A stretch of DNA of 64,000 nucleotides from Nocardia uniformis NBRC 13702 (GCF_001613345.1 NZ_BDCE01000045.1:110497-174496), one strand, 5' to 3'; counted from the stretch's first letter, positions 51,644-61,055 are shown. Notes: generated by a model from the letters alone, not told the origin. Translations and numbers: made by a program.

Positions 51644-53826
51644 CACGGCCCGATGGGGGACAGCGGGCCACCGGTGGTGAGCGACGCACCGGTGGCGGCG
51701 CCGGCGGCAATCGCACCGGCGGAGGCGGTAAGTCCGCCCCGCGCGGCGAGCGCGCCGGTGGTGAGGCTCGCGGTGGTGGCGCACCCGGGAATGCGCGCAG
51801 TGGTGGGGCACCCGGAAACTCGCGTAGTGGTGGGGCGCAGCGGAGCACCGCGAACGGTGGTTGGGTTCGCGGCGAGGGTCCCGGAAAACGCGGCGGCGAA
51901 CGTGGGCGCGACGAGAACGCTGGCAGCGGCAATCGTGCACGTGGGCGCGATGACAGCGCCGGAAACCGCGGTAGCGGAAGAGAGTACGACGAGGGCGGTC
52001 GGTCGCGCGGTGCTGCGGGAGGCTCCACCGGGCGAACGGGCGGTCCCCGTCGCGAGGCGGGGGCTCCCGATGCGGCGGCTTCGTCGCGCGGGCGGACGGC
52101 CGCGCCTCGCGACGGGAAGCCCACAGGTTCGTCCGCTCGGAACTCCGGGCGTGACAGCGAGCTGACTGCGGCATCGCGTGCGGGCAGGCCTCCTCGTGTG
52201 GCGAGTGGTGGGTCAGGACCTCGCGATGACAAGCCTGCCCGTGCGGTCGGCGGTGCCCCCGGTTCCCGTGGCGGCAAGCCTGCCCGTGCGGGAGGAGATA
52301 CGTCCGATTCCCGGGACAGCAAGCCGTCCCGTGCGGGGAGTGGTGCGTCCGGGCCCCGCGCTGGCAAGCCCGCGGGCGCGGCGAGTGGTTCCTCCGCGCG
52401 CGACGGTGGTAAGGCCAAGGTCGGTGGCGTGCGGTCGGAAGGTGCACGCGGACAGCGTCCTTCGGGTAAGAGCGGCCCTTCGGGTAAGAGTGCCGACGGG
52501 ACCGATCCGGTGCGGGTGGTGGCGCGGGATGTGCTGCGGGCCGTGCGGGAGCGCGACGCGTACGCGAATCTTGTGCTGCCGGGCATGTTGCGGGAGCGGC
52601 GGATCAGTGGTCGGGACGCGGCTCTCGCGACCGAGTTGACCTATGGCGCGTGCCGATCGCAGGGACTGCTCGATGCCGTGATCGCCTCGTGCGCCGGGCG
52701 TCCGGTGGCCGAGATCGACGGGCCGCTGCTGGATATTCTGCGGTTGGGCGTCTATCAGCTGCTGCGCACACGGATCGGCGCGCACGCGGCGGTGGATACC
52801 TCCGTCGCGTTGGCGCGCGCCGAATTCGATATCGGCAAGGGCGGTTTCGTCAATGCCGTGCTGCGGCGGGCGTCGGAGAAAACGGTCGAGGAGTGGGTGG
52901 CGGCTCTCGCGCCCAAGGATCCGCTCGGCCAGCTGGCCTTCGAATTCGCGCACCCGAACTGGATCGCACAGGCTTTCGCGGATTCACTCGGCGCCCGCGC
53001 CGGGGAACTGCGCGACGTGCTGGCCGCCGATGACGCTCGTCCACTGGTGCATCTGGTGGCGCGTCCCGGCGAAATCTCCGCCGAGGAACTGGCTTTGGTC
53101 ACCGGCGGCGAGGAAGGCCGCTGGTCGCCGTACGCGGTGTACCTCGACGGTGGTGATCCGGGCAAGCTCGAACCCGTCCGCGAGGGGATGGCGTCCGTGC
53201 AGGACGAGGGCAGCCAGCTGGTGGCCCTCGCTGTCACCCGCGCACCCCTGGAGGGGCCCGACGACGGCCGTTGGCTGGATATGTGTGCCGGACCCGGCGG
53301 TAAGGCCGCACTGCTCGGCGCGATCGCCGGTATCGACGGCTGCCATGTCGACGCCGTCGAACCCGCCGAACATCGTGCCGACCTGGTTCGCCAGTCCACC
53401 AAGGGTTTACCGGTCACTGTTCACGTCACCGACGGCCGCGACTCCGGCCTGAACCCCGGCTACGACCGCATCCTCGTCGACGCACCCTGCACCGGCCTCG
53501 GCGCCCTGCGTCGCCGCCCGGAGGCCCGCTGGCGCCGCCGCCCCTCCGACGTGGGCGACCTGGTCAAACTCCAGCGCGAATTGCTCGCCGCCGCATGGGA
53601 TCTGGTCCGCCCGGGCGGCGTGGTCATCTACTCGACCTGCTCCCCGCACCTCGCCGAAACCGTCTCGGTGGTCGCCGATATGGTCCGCCGCACCGGAGCC
53701 GTCCAACTCGACACCCGCGACCTCCTCCCCGGCGTCCCCGACACCGGCGACGGCCCGGCCGCCCAACTGTGGCCGCACCGCCACGGCACCGACGCCATGT
53801 TCGTGGCGGCCCTGCGCAAACCCTGA
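51640..53826 (+). CDS. rsmB: 16S rRNA m5C967 methyltransferase with long Gly/Arg-rich N-terminus
   Basis: 728 aa against about 430-480 usual. Residues 1-285 are Gly, Arg, Ser and Ala-rich with RGG-like and RAGxxxRxGKPAR motifs, probably disordered and RNA-binding. Then a NusB-like domain (VRVVARDVLRAVRERDAYAN, FVNAVLRRASEKTVEEW) and the SAM domain: DMCAGPGGKAALLGAIAG, catalytic Cys in VDAPCTGLGALRRRPEARWR and second Cys in IYSTCSPHLAETVSV. Methylates 16S rRNA. Coupled to fmt. Confidence 0.94.
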   Translation: MTRPDGGQRATGGERRTGGGAGGNRTGGGGKSAPRGERAGGEARGGGAPGNARSGGAPGNSRSGGAQRSTANGGWVRGEGPGKRGGERGRDENAGSGNRARGRDDSAGNRGSGREYDEGGRSRGAAGGSTGRTGGPRREAGAPDAAASSRGRTAAPRDGKPTGSSARNSGRDSELTAASRAGRPPRVASGGSGPRDDKPARAVGGAPGSRGGKPARAGGDTSDSRDSKPSRAGSGASGPRAGKPAGAASGSSARDGGKAKVGGVRSEGARGQRPSGKSGPSGKSADGTDPVRVVARDVLRAVRERDAYANLVLPGMLRERRISGRDAALATELTYGACRSQGLLDAVIASCAGRPVAEIDGPLLDILRLGVYQLLRTRIGAHAAVDTSVALARAEFDIGKGGFVNAVLRRASEKTVEEWVAALAPKDPLGQLAFEFAHPNWIAQAFADSLGARAGELRDVLAADDARPLVHLVARPGEISAEELALVTGGEEGRWSPYAVYLDGGDPGKLEPVREGMASVQDEGSQLVALAVTRAPLEGPDDGRWLDMCAGPGGKAALLGAIAGIDGCHVDAVEPAEHRADLVRQSTKGLPVTVHVTDGRDSGLNPGYDRILVDAPCTGLGALRRRPEARWRRRPSDVGDLVKLQRELLAAAWDLVRPGGVVIYSTCSPHLAETVSVVADMVRRTGAVQLDTRDLLPGVPDTGDGPAAQLWPHRHGTDAMFVAALRKP

Positions 53827-54230
53827 CCCAGGAGCTGCTGACGTCTCTGAGCGCCTGGTCAGAAGGTCTACGCGTAACACCCCTCGTCATTCCGGCGTGC
53901 TTGTGGCCGGAATCCACACCCGAAAGTGCGTGCCACAGAGTGTGGATCCCGGCCGAGGAGCGCGCCCGGGCGACGGGGCGGTTCGCCATGAAACGTGCGG
54001 TACTTTCGGCACCACGCTCAGCCCGGCCGACCTATCGGCAGAGCTCGAACTATTCGGGCGGAACGTCCGCCGGGTCGACGATGAGAATGTGCTTACCTCC
54101 GCGGCCGACAATGATCTCGCTGCGGTGGCGAGCCCGGCGGCGTGGCCGTCCAGATCGTCAACCTGTCGGCGGGAAGCGATCGCACCCACGGGCGCAGCTC
54201 CCAACGTCCGCTGGCCCGACCCTGGCCGAA
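53827..54230. other. Gene-free stretch after rsmB
   Basis: About 400 bp without a supported gene. It contains the REP-like hairpin at 53905-53954. A short minus frame ending near 54062 (GRGGKHILIVDPADVPPE) looks protein-like but has no start and is bounded by stops; perhaps a remnant. Confidence 0.5.
53905..53954. repeat. REP-like imperfect inverted repeat
   Basis: GGCCGGAATCCACAC and GTGTGGATCCCGGCC pair at 14 of 15 positions around a 20-nt loop. The CGGCGTGC and GGCCGG(A/G)ATCC context is typical of dispersed palindromic units; it may also end the def-fmt-rsmB transcript. Confidence 0.55.
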
Positions 54231-54827
54231 TCAGGATCCGTGCACCGGAAACGCTGCCTGGAAGGCCAATCTGCGATCGGCGTCGGCCGCAATGCGATCG
54301 AGCTCCTGATCCAGTACCGAGAACACCTGCCACGGCTGCTGCCCGGTATCGGCGGCGAGCCGTTCGATCAGCAGCTGTTCGAGTTCGGTGACCCGCTTCC
54401 CCTTCCATACCTTGTCCGCAACACTGACGAGCAGATCCGCCAGCCCGATCTCCGGCCCACCCCATGCGGCATGGGTGCGAGCGAAACGTGCCAGTCTCTC
54501 CTCGACCCCGAGTTTCAGCAGTAGTTCGTAACCGGCCTGTTCGTGCGCGCTGCCCGGTCCGGACAGTTCTTCGATATGCACGATCTTGCCGACGTCATGG
54601 GTGGCCGCTCCGAAAATCACGGCGTCGCGGTCGAATTCGACGGTAGGGCAGTCCCGCTCGACCCATACGACGATTTGCCGCGCGGCATCGTGAACCAGCC
54701 GCAGATGGGCGGCCAGCCGAGGCGGCGCGTCGAGTTCTTCGAGCAGAACGCGAACTTCGCCGGGCAATGGTGGTAGTGCCAGATCGCCGGGTGATTCCAG
54801 CGCTCGCAGGAGCAGCCGTGCAGTCAT
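54231..54827 (-). CDS. HD-domain phosphohydrolase
   Basis: 198 aa. HD motif: His in AHLRLVHDAARQI, HD in FGAATHDVGKIVHIEE, later SVADKVWKGKRV with Asp. Metal-dependent phosphohydrolase of unknown substrate. ATG 54827 overlaps the DUF5655 gene by 4 nt, so both are made together. Confidence 0.8.
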   Translation of the reverse strand: MTARLLLRALESPGDLALPPLPGEVRVLLEELDAPPRLAAHLRLVHDAARQIVVWVERDCPTVEFDRDAVIFGAATHDVGKIVHIEELSGPGSAHEQAGYELLLKLGVEERLARFARTHAAWGGPEIGLADLLVSVADKVWKGKRVTELEQLLIERLAADTGQQPWQVFSVLDQELDRIAADADRRLAFQAAFPVHGS

Positions 54828-55189
54828 CGGCGGTTCCTGGTTCCGGGGCCGACCGTTTCGTATGCCTCGACGAGTAGGGCGTCGACGCTCTCGTCGATCT
54901 GGTCGGCCGTGGTGAAGCTGAGGCGGTGGGTGACAACGGTCTTGGTGGTGGGGAAAGCATCGACCAGGCGCGGGTGGGCTGCGGGGCGGAGGAGGTCGAC
55001 GGCCACCTCGAGGCGGGCAGCGACGATAAAGGCCGTAGCGAATACACGCGTGCGGGCCCAGGCGACCTCGGTGGCGTGGACGCGTTCGTCGAGCGGACCG
55101 AGGATCAGGACGCGATCGCGGAACTCCCGGAATAGTTCGGCGGGTCCGGGTTTCTTGTCGGCGAGGAATTCGTCCACGGTGCGACCCAT
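54824..55189 (-). CDS. DUF5655-like protein
   Basis: 121 aa; pattern FREFRDRVLILGPLDERVHA, RVFATAFIVAARLEVAVDLL, DQIDESVDALLVEAYE fits DUF5655, small proteins of unknown function. Coupled to the HD gene (ATGA). Confidence 0.7.
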   Translation of the reverse strand: MGRTVDEFLADKKPGPAELFREFRDRVLILGPLDERVHATEVAWARTRVFATAFIVAARLEVAVDLLRPAAHPRLVDAFPTTKTVVTHRLSFTTADQIDESVDALLVEAYETVGPGTRNRR

Positions 55190-55231
55190 GGTCTCCAGTG
55201 TGCACCAGGGGTGGCGGCCAGGGGTGCGGTG

Positions 55232-55819
55232 TCAGTCGGTGTCGGGGTGGTCTGGTCGCCAGTTCACCCACACACCCGAGCGTGGTGACTCGAGTGCCCG
55301 CAGAGCGATCCAGTGGGTTCTTCGGGATCCATTGGTTCCGGGTACGGGGTCGTAGCGGATATGGAGGGTGGTGCCGTCGATATCGGGTGCCAGGAAGATC
55401 ACTTCGCCATTGACGCGGACCTGGTTCGGGGCGGATTCCGCGTCGCGGCCGTCGATGTCGATATCGAGGTCGGTGGCTTGGAAGCAGCACCACCACTGCG
55501 GTTGGGGGCCGGTGAGGCGGCGGCGGGTGCGTAGGTGCGGTGCGGTGAATTCGCCGTCGTAGGCGGAGCCGGGGCACAGCACCATGGATTCGTCGTCGTG
55601 GTAGCGGTATTCGGGATCCAGTTCGCGGTGCCAACGCATTTCGGCCATGCGGGCGGTAATCGGCAATCCGTGCCAGTCCTCGCCGCACCAGGGGTTGGGG
55701 CAGCGCGGGAAAGTCGGATCGCCGTAGTCGTAGCCGCCGCACGGTTCACCCTCGGCCAGCTGTTCGTCCACCAACTGGTCGATGGCGTCGATAAGGCTTC
55801 GGTCGGTGTGATCGCTCAC
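55232..55819 (-). CDS. Protein of unknown function
   Basis: 195 aa, GTG start. Contains RCPNPWCGEDWHGLPI and VLCPGSAYDGEF, giving several Cys/His that might bind zinc, and a Trp-rich centre (QPQWWCCFQATDLDI). No family is recognised. 42 bp upstream of the DUF5655 gene on the same strand. Confidence 0.6.
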   Translation of the reverse strand: MSDHTDRSLIDAIDQLVDEQLAEGEPCGGYDYGDPTFPRCPNPWCGEDWHGLPITARMAEMRWHRELDPEYRYHDDESMVLCPGSAYDGEFTAPHLRTRRRLTGPQPQWWCCFQATDLDIDIDGRDAESAPNQVRVNGEVIFLAPDIDGTTLHIRYDPVPGTNGSRRTHWIALRALESPRSGVWVNWRPDHPDTD

Positions 55820-55908
55820 GGTCCCGCCTGTGGTTGCACGGACGGCGCTGATTCTCCCACCGCTCGTACACCCGCGGCTAGTCCGAATCGATTATCCGGC
55901 CGTCCGAA

Positions 55909-56859
55909 CTACTCGCGCGCGGACTGTTCTCGCAGGCGGGCAAGGGTTTTCGCGAGAATACGCGAGACGTGCATCTGTGAGATACCCATCTGCTGGGCGA
56001 TCTGGGTCTGCGTCATCGACTCGAAGAAACGCATGGTCAGAATGCGGCGTTCGCGTTCGGGCAGCCCGGCCAGCAGTGGCCGGATGGCGACGTACTCCTC
56101 CACCCGATCGAATTGCGTTTCCTCTTCACCGAGGGTGTCCAGCAGGGAGGCCTCGGTATCGCGGCCCACCGATACGGCGTCGATGGAGCTGGGCTGGTAG
56201 GCGTTTCCGGCAATGACGGCCTGGGTCACCTCATCGGGATCGATACCGAGTTCGGCGGCGATCTCCTTGGCTGTGGGGGAGCGGCCCAACTTCTGCGAGA
56301 GGGCGTCGATGGCGGAGCCGATCCGCAGATGGGTTTCCTTGACCCGCCGCGGAACTCTCATGGCCCAGGTGTTGTCGCGGAAGTAGCGGCGGACCTCACC
56401 CATAATCGTTGGCACGGCGAAGGACAGGAAATTGGAACCGCGCGTGATATCGAAGCGGTCGACCGCGTGCACCAGACCGACGCGCGCCACCTGGGTGAGA
56501 TCGTCGAAAGGTTCACCGCGCCCGCTGAATTTGCGGGCGATGTGATCGGCCAGCGGAATACACCGCTGAATCAGCTCGGCGCGCAGGACCGCCCGGCGCG
56601 GCGACTCGGTCGGCGTGGCGGAGAGTTGTTCGAACAGCTTCCCCACATCGTCGTATCCGGAGACGCTGCGCACCACCTCCTCGGCCTCATCGGGGTCGAG
56701 TTCCTCGGTGGTTTCCTCGGTTTCGGGCTCGGTCGGCGCGGTGGTATCGGTTGTCGCGGCGTCCGCGGTGGTGCTGCCGGTACCGGAGACCACCCGTTCC
56801 TCGGGCGAATCGGGTTGAGATGATTCCTGAGATCCGAACACGGTATCCTCGCCGATCAC
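55909..56859 (-). CDS. sigF: SigF/SigB-type alternative sigma factor
   Basis: 316 aa, stress-type group 3 sigma factor. An acidic Thr/Glu-rich N-terminal extension of about 65 residues precedes region 2 (DLTQVARVGLVHAVDRFD, FLSFAVPTIMGEVRRYFRDN), region 3 (MRVPRRVKETHLRIGSAIDA) and region 4 HTH (MTQTQIAQQMGISQMHVSRI). The GTG overlaps the rsbW stop (TAGTG), pairing it with its anti-sigma factor. Confidence 0.93.
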   Translation of the reverse strand: MIGEDTVFGSQESSQPDSPEERVVSGTGSTTADAATTDTTAPTEPETEETTEELDPDEAEEVVRSVSGYDDVGKLFEQLSATPTESPRRAVLRAELIQRCIPLADHIARKFSGRGEPFDDLTQVARVGLVHAVDRFDITRGSNFLSFAVPTIMGEVRRYFRDNTWAMRVPRRVKETHLRIGSAIDALSQKLGRSPTAKEIAAELGIDPDEVTQAVIAGNAYQPSSIDAVSVGRDTEASLLDTLGEEETQFDRVEEYVAIRPLLAGLPERERRILTMRFFESMTQTQIAQQMGISQMHVSRILAKTLARLREQSARE

Positions 56860-57299
56860 TACGCCTTCCCCCGGACCCGCCGGAACTCCACCGTCGTCGG
56901 GTAACCGGCGCTCGTCGGGTCGTAATCGCCCTGTGTCGCCTTCACCTCGTCCGAGAGCGTGCGCAGCACATGCCATCCGAAGCTGCGCTGATCCGGCATG
57001 CCCTCGGTCGCGGCCACACCACTCACCTGCACCAGCAATTCGGTCTCACCGACGGTGAACCGGCACTGCAGTGTGGTGTCGGGTTTGGCGAGCGCGATGA
57101 GGGTGGACGCCGCCTCGTCCACGGCCAGCCGGATATCGGCCACCTCGTCGAGGGTGAATTCGCTGAGCAGCACCAGTGTTTCGGCAAGTCCGCGCACTAT
57201 GGGCAACTGGGAGACCGAAGCGGCGACGCCGATCTCAACCGGGGTCGCGCGCAGCCCTTTTTCCGCCGAAATGTTGATCACCTGTAAGAGGCTACCCAT
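56859..57299 (-). CDS. rsbW: RsbW-like anti-sigma factor
   Basis: 146 aa, GHKL ATPase fold serine kinase/anti-sigma. N-box EFTLDEVADIRLAVDEAAST, GFGWHVL-like G2 (RSFGWHVLRTLSDEV). Sequesters the downstream sigma factor until an anti-anti-sigma factor releases it; no such factor is in the window. ATG 57299 chosen; the frame extends 5 codons further. Confidence 0.9.
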   Translation of the reverse strand: MGSLLQVINISAEKGLRATPVEIGVAASVSQLPIVRGLAETLVLLSEFTLDEVADIRLAVDEAASTLIALAKPDTTLQCRFTVGETELLVQVSGVAATEGMPDQRSFGWHVLRTLSDEVKATQGDYDPTSAGYPTTVEFRRVRGKA

Positions 57300-57365
57300 T
57301 CGCAGGCTTCGCAATCAGCTCAATCGGCGTGTTCGGCCCCGCCGAAGTCGTGGCGGCGGTGCCGA

Positions 57366-57371
57366 TAGACT
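57366..57371 (+). promoter_or_regulatory. Predicted -10 box of rpe
   Basis: TAGACT lies 7 nt before GTG 57379, fitting a leaderless transcript. Supports GTG 57379 over ATG 57418 as start. Confidence 0.45.
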
Positions 57372-57378
57372 CCCGCGT

Positions 57379-58080
57379 GTGTGCACCCCCGCGACTCCTT
57401 TCCACCGGCCCGCGCCGATGATCGCTCCGTCCATCCTCTCCGCTGATTTCGCGAATCTCGCCGCCGAGTTGAAGGCGATCGAGGGCTCGGACTGGGTACA
57501 CGTCGATGTGATGGACAATCACTTCGTGCCGAACCTCACCCTCGGCCTGCCGGTGGTGCAGAGCATCCTGAAGGTGACCGACATCCCGGTCGACTGCCAT
57601 CTGATGATCGAGAATCCGGAGCGCTGGGCGCCGGGTTATGCGGAGGCGGGCGCGTACAACGTCACCTTCCATGCCGAAACCACCGATGACCCGATCGCGG
57701 TGGCACGCGATATCCGGGCGGCGGGCGCGAAGGCCGGACTGTCGGTCAAGCCCAATACCCCGATCGAGCCCTACCTCGAGATCCTCAAGGAATTCGACAC
57801 GCTGCTGGTCATGAGTGTCGAGCCCGGTTTCGGCGGCCAGTCCTTCATCGGCCACGTACTCGAAAAGGCCCGCACCGTCCGCAATCTGGTGGACGCCGGT
57901 GAATTGCGCCTGGTGGTGGAGATCGACGGCGGCATCAATATGGACACCATCGAACAGGCCGCTGAGGCGGGCGTGGATTGCTTCGTCGCCGGTTCCGCGG
58001 TGTACGGGACCTCCGACCCCGCCGCCACGGTCGAGACCCTGCGTCAGAAGGTCATCGCGGTGGAGGCGACGGCCGAGTAG
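57379..58080 (+). CDS. rpe: Ribulose-phosphate 3-epimerase
   Basis: Interconverts ribulose-5-P and xylulose-5-P; ribulose-5-P also feeds RibA/B chemistry. 233 aa from the GTG. PSILSADFANLAAELKAIEG, metal-binding HVDVMDNHFVPNLTLG and CHLMIENPERW, phosphate loop MSVEPGFGGQSF and EIDGGINMDTIEQAAEAGVD. Divergent from rsbW. Confidence 0.95.
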   Translation: MCTPATPFHRPAPMIAPSILSADFANLAAELKAIEGSDWVHVDVMDNHFVPNLTLGLPVVQSILKVTDIPVDCHLMIENPERWAPGYAEAGAYNVTFHAETTDDPIAVARDIRAAGAKAGLSVKPNTPIEPYLEILKEFDTLLVMSVEPGFGGQSFIGHVLEKARTVRNLVDAGELRLVVEIDGGINMDTIEQAAEAGVDCFVAGSAVYGTSDPAATVETLRQKVIAVEATAE

Positions 58081-58102
58081 GCGGTCGTCAGCGCCCGGGT
58101 CG

Positions 58103-58549
58103 TCAGCGCCCGAGGAGCGCTTCGATCACGGCTTCCAGCGGCGGTACCGCATTCGCGGTCTCCGGCGGCTGGATCCAGGTGCGGTACCCGGTGCGTTCGT
58201 CCTCGGCGGACGGGAGCACCACCTGTACACCCGAGCACGCGACGGTGGCGTAGAGCCGAAACAGCGCGGCGGAGACGGCCGTGGTGACGGTGTCCGGGCG
58301 GGCGGGTCCGGTAATGAATGTCCAGCGCCGCGCGCGGGGGTGGTCTACGACGGGTCCGGCGAGATCGGCTTGCGTCAATCGCTGCTGTACGCGTTCGCCC
58401 AGTTCGGCGGGCATGGTCACGGCACCGTAGCGGTCACCGATTTCGAGCAGGATGTGTCGTGACGAGGGATCGATCGACGCCGGCAGGTGAAAGTCGCGGC
58501 GGTATCGTACGCAGCGAAGTTCGAGTGTCGTATCGAGGAACGTAGTCAC
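58103..58549 (-). CDS. Protein of unknown function
   Basis: 148 aa, GTG start. Polar and Arg-rich; WTFITGPARPDTVTTAVSAA and GYRTWIQPPETANAVPPLEA hint at a small globular domain. No family recognised. Convergent with rpe, 22 nt between stops. It occupies the place where mycobacteria have ribD. Confidence 0.6.
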   Translation of the reverse strand: MTTFLDTTLELRCVRYRRDFHLPASIDPSSRHILLEIGDRYGAVTMPAELGERVQQRLTQADLAGPVVDHPRARRWTFITGPARPDTVTTAVSAALFRLYATVACSGVQVVLPSAEDERTGYRTWIQPPETANAVPPLEAVIEALLGR

Positions 58550-59077
58550 GCCGCACTCCCAATTGTGTTGTTGTCCACCTGGATCCGACCCGCGCGGGGT
58601 CCAACCTTCCTTCGGTCTGGCTTGCTGCGATGAGCACCGACGGCCGGACTGGCCGGGGTGATGGGACGGTTCTGCGCTGAACTGCTCGCTGGAAGTTGAA
58701 CTGTAGGAATCAGCTGCATAACAATCTTGCGTCCATTTTTGTGGATGCGCAAGATTCTGGTGTAAGCGAGTCGCGAATTGGGTAGTTACGTCCGATTAAT
58801 GTCCGGTGGACAATTCGTCCAGACGGGAAATCCCCGTATTTCAATTGACGCTGTTGGGTAATCGACCCAATTCCCTTTCGGTCGGTTTTCTTTATCCCTA
58901 CTTCCCCAGCTTCCGGTACCGAACGCTCCTGTGAACAAGGCCGCGTGTCGCCTACGACCGGGCGTCGTTAGGCTGAGTGGTGACACACCGCCCGCCGGGA
59001 ATCAGCCGACGGCCTGGGCTGTTGGCGCAAGCGAGTGATCCCGGCACGCGGGTATCGGGCGACAGGAGAGGTACGGC
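58550..59077. other. AT-richer, hairpin-dense intergenic region
   Basis: No supported gene in 528 bp. Lower GC than flanks. Contains the hairpin at 58723, TTGGGT-AATCG-ACCCAA at 58854-58870, and a 9-bp inverted pair GAATTGGGT (58775) / ACCCAATTC (58865). No FMN-riboswitch core is seen. An AGGAG lies before ribE. Confidence 0.6.
58723..58756. repeat. AATCTTGCG inverted repeat hairpin
   Basis: AATCTTGCG pairs perfectly with CGCAAGATT, and inside TCCA with TGGA with a 2-nt bulge, around a TTTTTG loop. Could be a terminator, an operator or part of a small RNA. Confidence 0.65.
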
Positions 59078-59704
59078 ATGTTCACAGGCATCGTCGAGGA
59101 ACTCGGCGAGATCGTGGCCATCGAGGAGTTGGCCGACGCGGCCCGCCTGACGGTGCGTGGTCCGGTGGTGACCTCCGATGCCGGACACGGCGATTCGATC
59201 GCGGTGAACGGCGTCTGCCTGACCGTCGTCGACAAGGTCGTCGAGGGGCAGACCTTCACCGTCGACGTCATGGGTGAAACGCTGAACCGCTCCAGTATCG
59301 GCGGACTCGGTGTCGGCTCCCGGGTGAACCTGGAACGCGCCGCCGCCGTGAACAGCCGCCTCGGCGGCCACATCGTGCAGGGGCATGTCGACGGGACCGG
59401 CACCATCCTCGCCCGCGATCCGCAGGAAAACTGGGAAGTCGTGCGAATCTCATTGCCCGACAGCCTGGCCCGCTATGTCGTGGAGAAGGGCTCCATCACC
59501 ATCGACGGCATCTCGCTGACCGTCTCCGGTATCGGCGTTTCCGACGCGCCCGCCGCCGACGGCAATACCGACTGGCTCGAGGTGTCGCTCATCCCGACCA
59601 CACGCGAACTCACCACCCTCGGTACCGCCCCCGCCGGAACCACCGTCAATCTCGAGGTGGACATCATCGCCAAATACGTCGAACGACTGGTTCAGCGCGG
59701 CTGA
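59078..59704 (+). CDS. ribE: Riboflavin synthase, alpha chain
   Basis: 208 aa; dismutates two 6,7-dimethyl-8-ribityllumazines to riboflavin. Two lumazine-binding barrels: MFTGIVEELGEI, DSIAVNGVCLTV, and GGHIVQGHVDGTG with GSITIDGISLTVSGIG. AGGAGAGG upstream. Called ribC in some actinobacteria. Confidence 0.96.
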   Translation: MFTGIVEELGEIVAIEELADAARLTVRGPVVTSDAGHGDSIAVNGVCLTVVDKVVEGQTFTVDVMGETLNRSSIGGLGVGSRVNLERAAAVNSRLGGHIVQGHVDGTGTILARDPQENWEVVRISLPDSLARYVVEKGSITIDGISLTVSGIGVSDAPAADGNTDWLEVSLIPTTRELTTLGTAPAGTTVNLEVDIIAKYVERLVQRG

Positions 59705-59795
59705 GCTCGACGGCGCCGAGAGAGTCGGCGCAAATCGGACACCCTGGCTGCCTTACTGTTATGAGGCACCCAAATCGAGATGGAGCACAGCAGAC

Positions 59796-61055
59796 GTGAC
59801 CAGGTTCGACACCATCGAGCGCGCAGTCGCCGACATTGCCGCCGGTAAGGCGGTCGTCGTTGTCGACGACGAGGGCCGGGAGAACGAGGGCGACCTCATC
59901 TTCGCGGCGGAGAAAGCCACCCCCGAACTGGTGGCCTTCATGATCCGCTACACCTCCGGTTACATCTGTGTCCCACTCACGGGCGAAGACTGCGACCGTC
60001 TGGGCCTGCCGCCCATGTACGCGGTCAACCAGGACAAGCACGGCACCGCCTACACCGTGTCCGTGGATGCCCGCGAGGGCATCAGCACCGGTATTTCGGC
60101 CGCCGATCGCGCCGCCACCATGCGCGTGCTCGCCGATCGCAAGGCCACCGCCGGTGACCTCACCCGCCCGGGTCACGTCGTTCCGTTGCGCGCGAAAGAG
60201 GGTGGCGTCCTGCGCCGCCCCGGCCACACCGAAGCCGCCGTGGACCTGTCGCGGATGGCCGGACTCAGCCCGGCGGGCGTGATCTGCGAGATCGTCAGCC
60301 AGAAGAACGAAGGCGATATGGCGCGCACCGAGGAGCTGCGCGTCTTCGCCGACGAGCACGATCTGGCGCTCATCTCCATCGCCGATATGATCGCCTGGCG
60401 GCGTCGCCACGAGAAGCATGTGGAGCGCGTGGCCGAGGCTCGCATTCCCACCGCGCACGGCGATTTCAAGGCCATCGGCTACAAGAGCGAATACGACCAG
60501 ACCGAGCACGTCGCCCTGGTCATGGGCGATATCCCGGGTCTCGACGGCAAGGGCGAGGACGTGCTGGTGCGCGTGCACTCCGAATGCCTCACCGGCGATG
60601 TGTTCGGCTCGCTGCGCTGCGACTGCGGCCCGCAGCTGGATGCCGCCATCAAGATCGTCGCCGATGAGGGCCGCGGTGTGGTGCTGTACATGCGCGGGCA
60701 CGAGGGCCGCGGTATCGGCCTCATGCACAAATTGCAGGCCTATCAGATCCAGGACGAGAAGCAGCTCGACACCGTCGACGCCAATCTCGATCAGGGCCTG
60801 CCCGCCGATGCCCGCGATTACGGCACCGGCGCGCAGATTCTCGCCGACCTGGGTATCAAGACCATGCGGCTGCTCACCAATAATCCGACCAAGCGCGCCG
60901 GGCTCGAGGGCTACGGTCTGAGCATTACCGAGCGCGTGGCCATGCCGGTCCGGGCCAATGCGCACAACCTGCGCTACCTGCGGACCAAGCGGGACCGCAT
61001 GGGTCACGACCTGGTCGGCCTGGACGACCTGGACCTCGGCGAAACCGCGCAGTAG
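59796..61055 (+). CDS. ribBA: Bifunctional DHBP synthase / GTP cyclohydrolase II
   Basis: 419 aa. N-terminal RibB domain with VVVDDEGRENEGDLIFAAEK and TRPGHVVPLRAKEGGVLRR (makes dihydroxybutanone phosphate). C-terminal RibA with zinc Cys motif SECLTGDVFGSLRCDCGPQ and YMRGHEGRGIGLMHKLQAY (opens GTP). GTG start. Provides both riboflavin precursors. Confidence 0.97.
   Translation: MTRFDTIERAVADIAAGKAVVVVDDEGRENEGDLIFAAEKATPELVAFMIRYTSGYICVPLTGEDCDRLGLPPMYAVNQDKHGTAYTVSVDAREGISTGISAADRAATMRVLADRKATAGDLTRPGHVVPLRAKEGGVLRRPGHTEAAVDLSRMAGLSPAGVICEIVSQKNEGDMARTEELRVFADEHDLALISIADMIAWRRRHEKHVERVAEARIPTAHGDFKAIGYKSEYDQTEHVALVMGDIPGLDGKGEDVLVRVHSECLTGDVFGSLRCDCGPQLDAAIKIVADEGRGVVLYMRGHEGRGIGLMHKLQAYQIQDEKQLDTVDANLDQGLPADARDYGTGAQILADLGIKTMRLLTNNPTKRAGLEGYGLSITERVAMPVRANAHNLRYLRTKRDRMGHDLVGLDDLDLGETAQ

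Noticed and set aside
58900..59077. FMN riboswitch before ribE
   Set aside because: The conserved AGGGTGAAATTCCC and ACCGGCGGT elements are absent.
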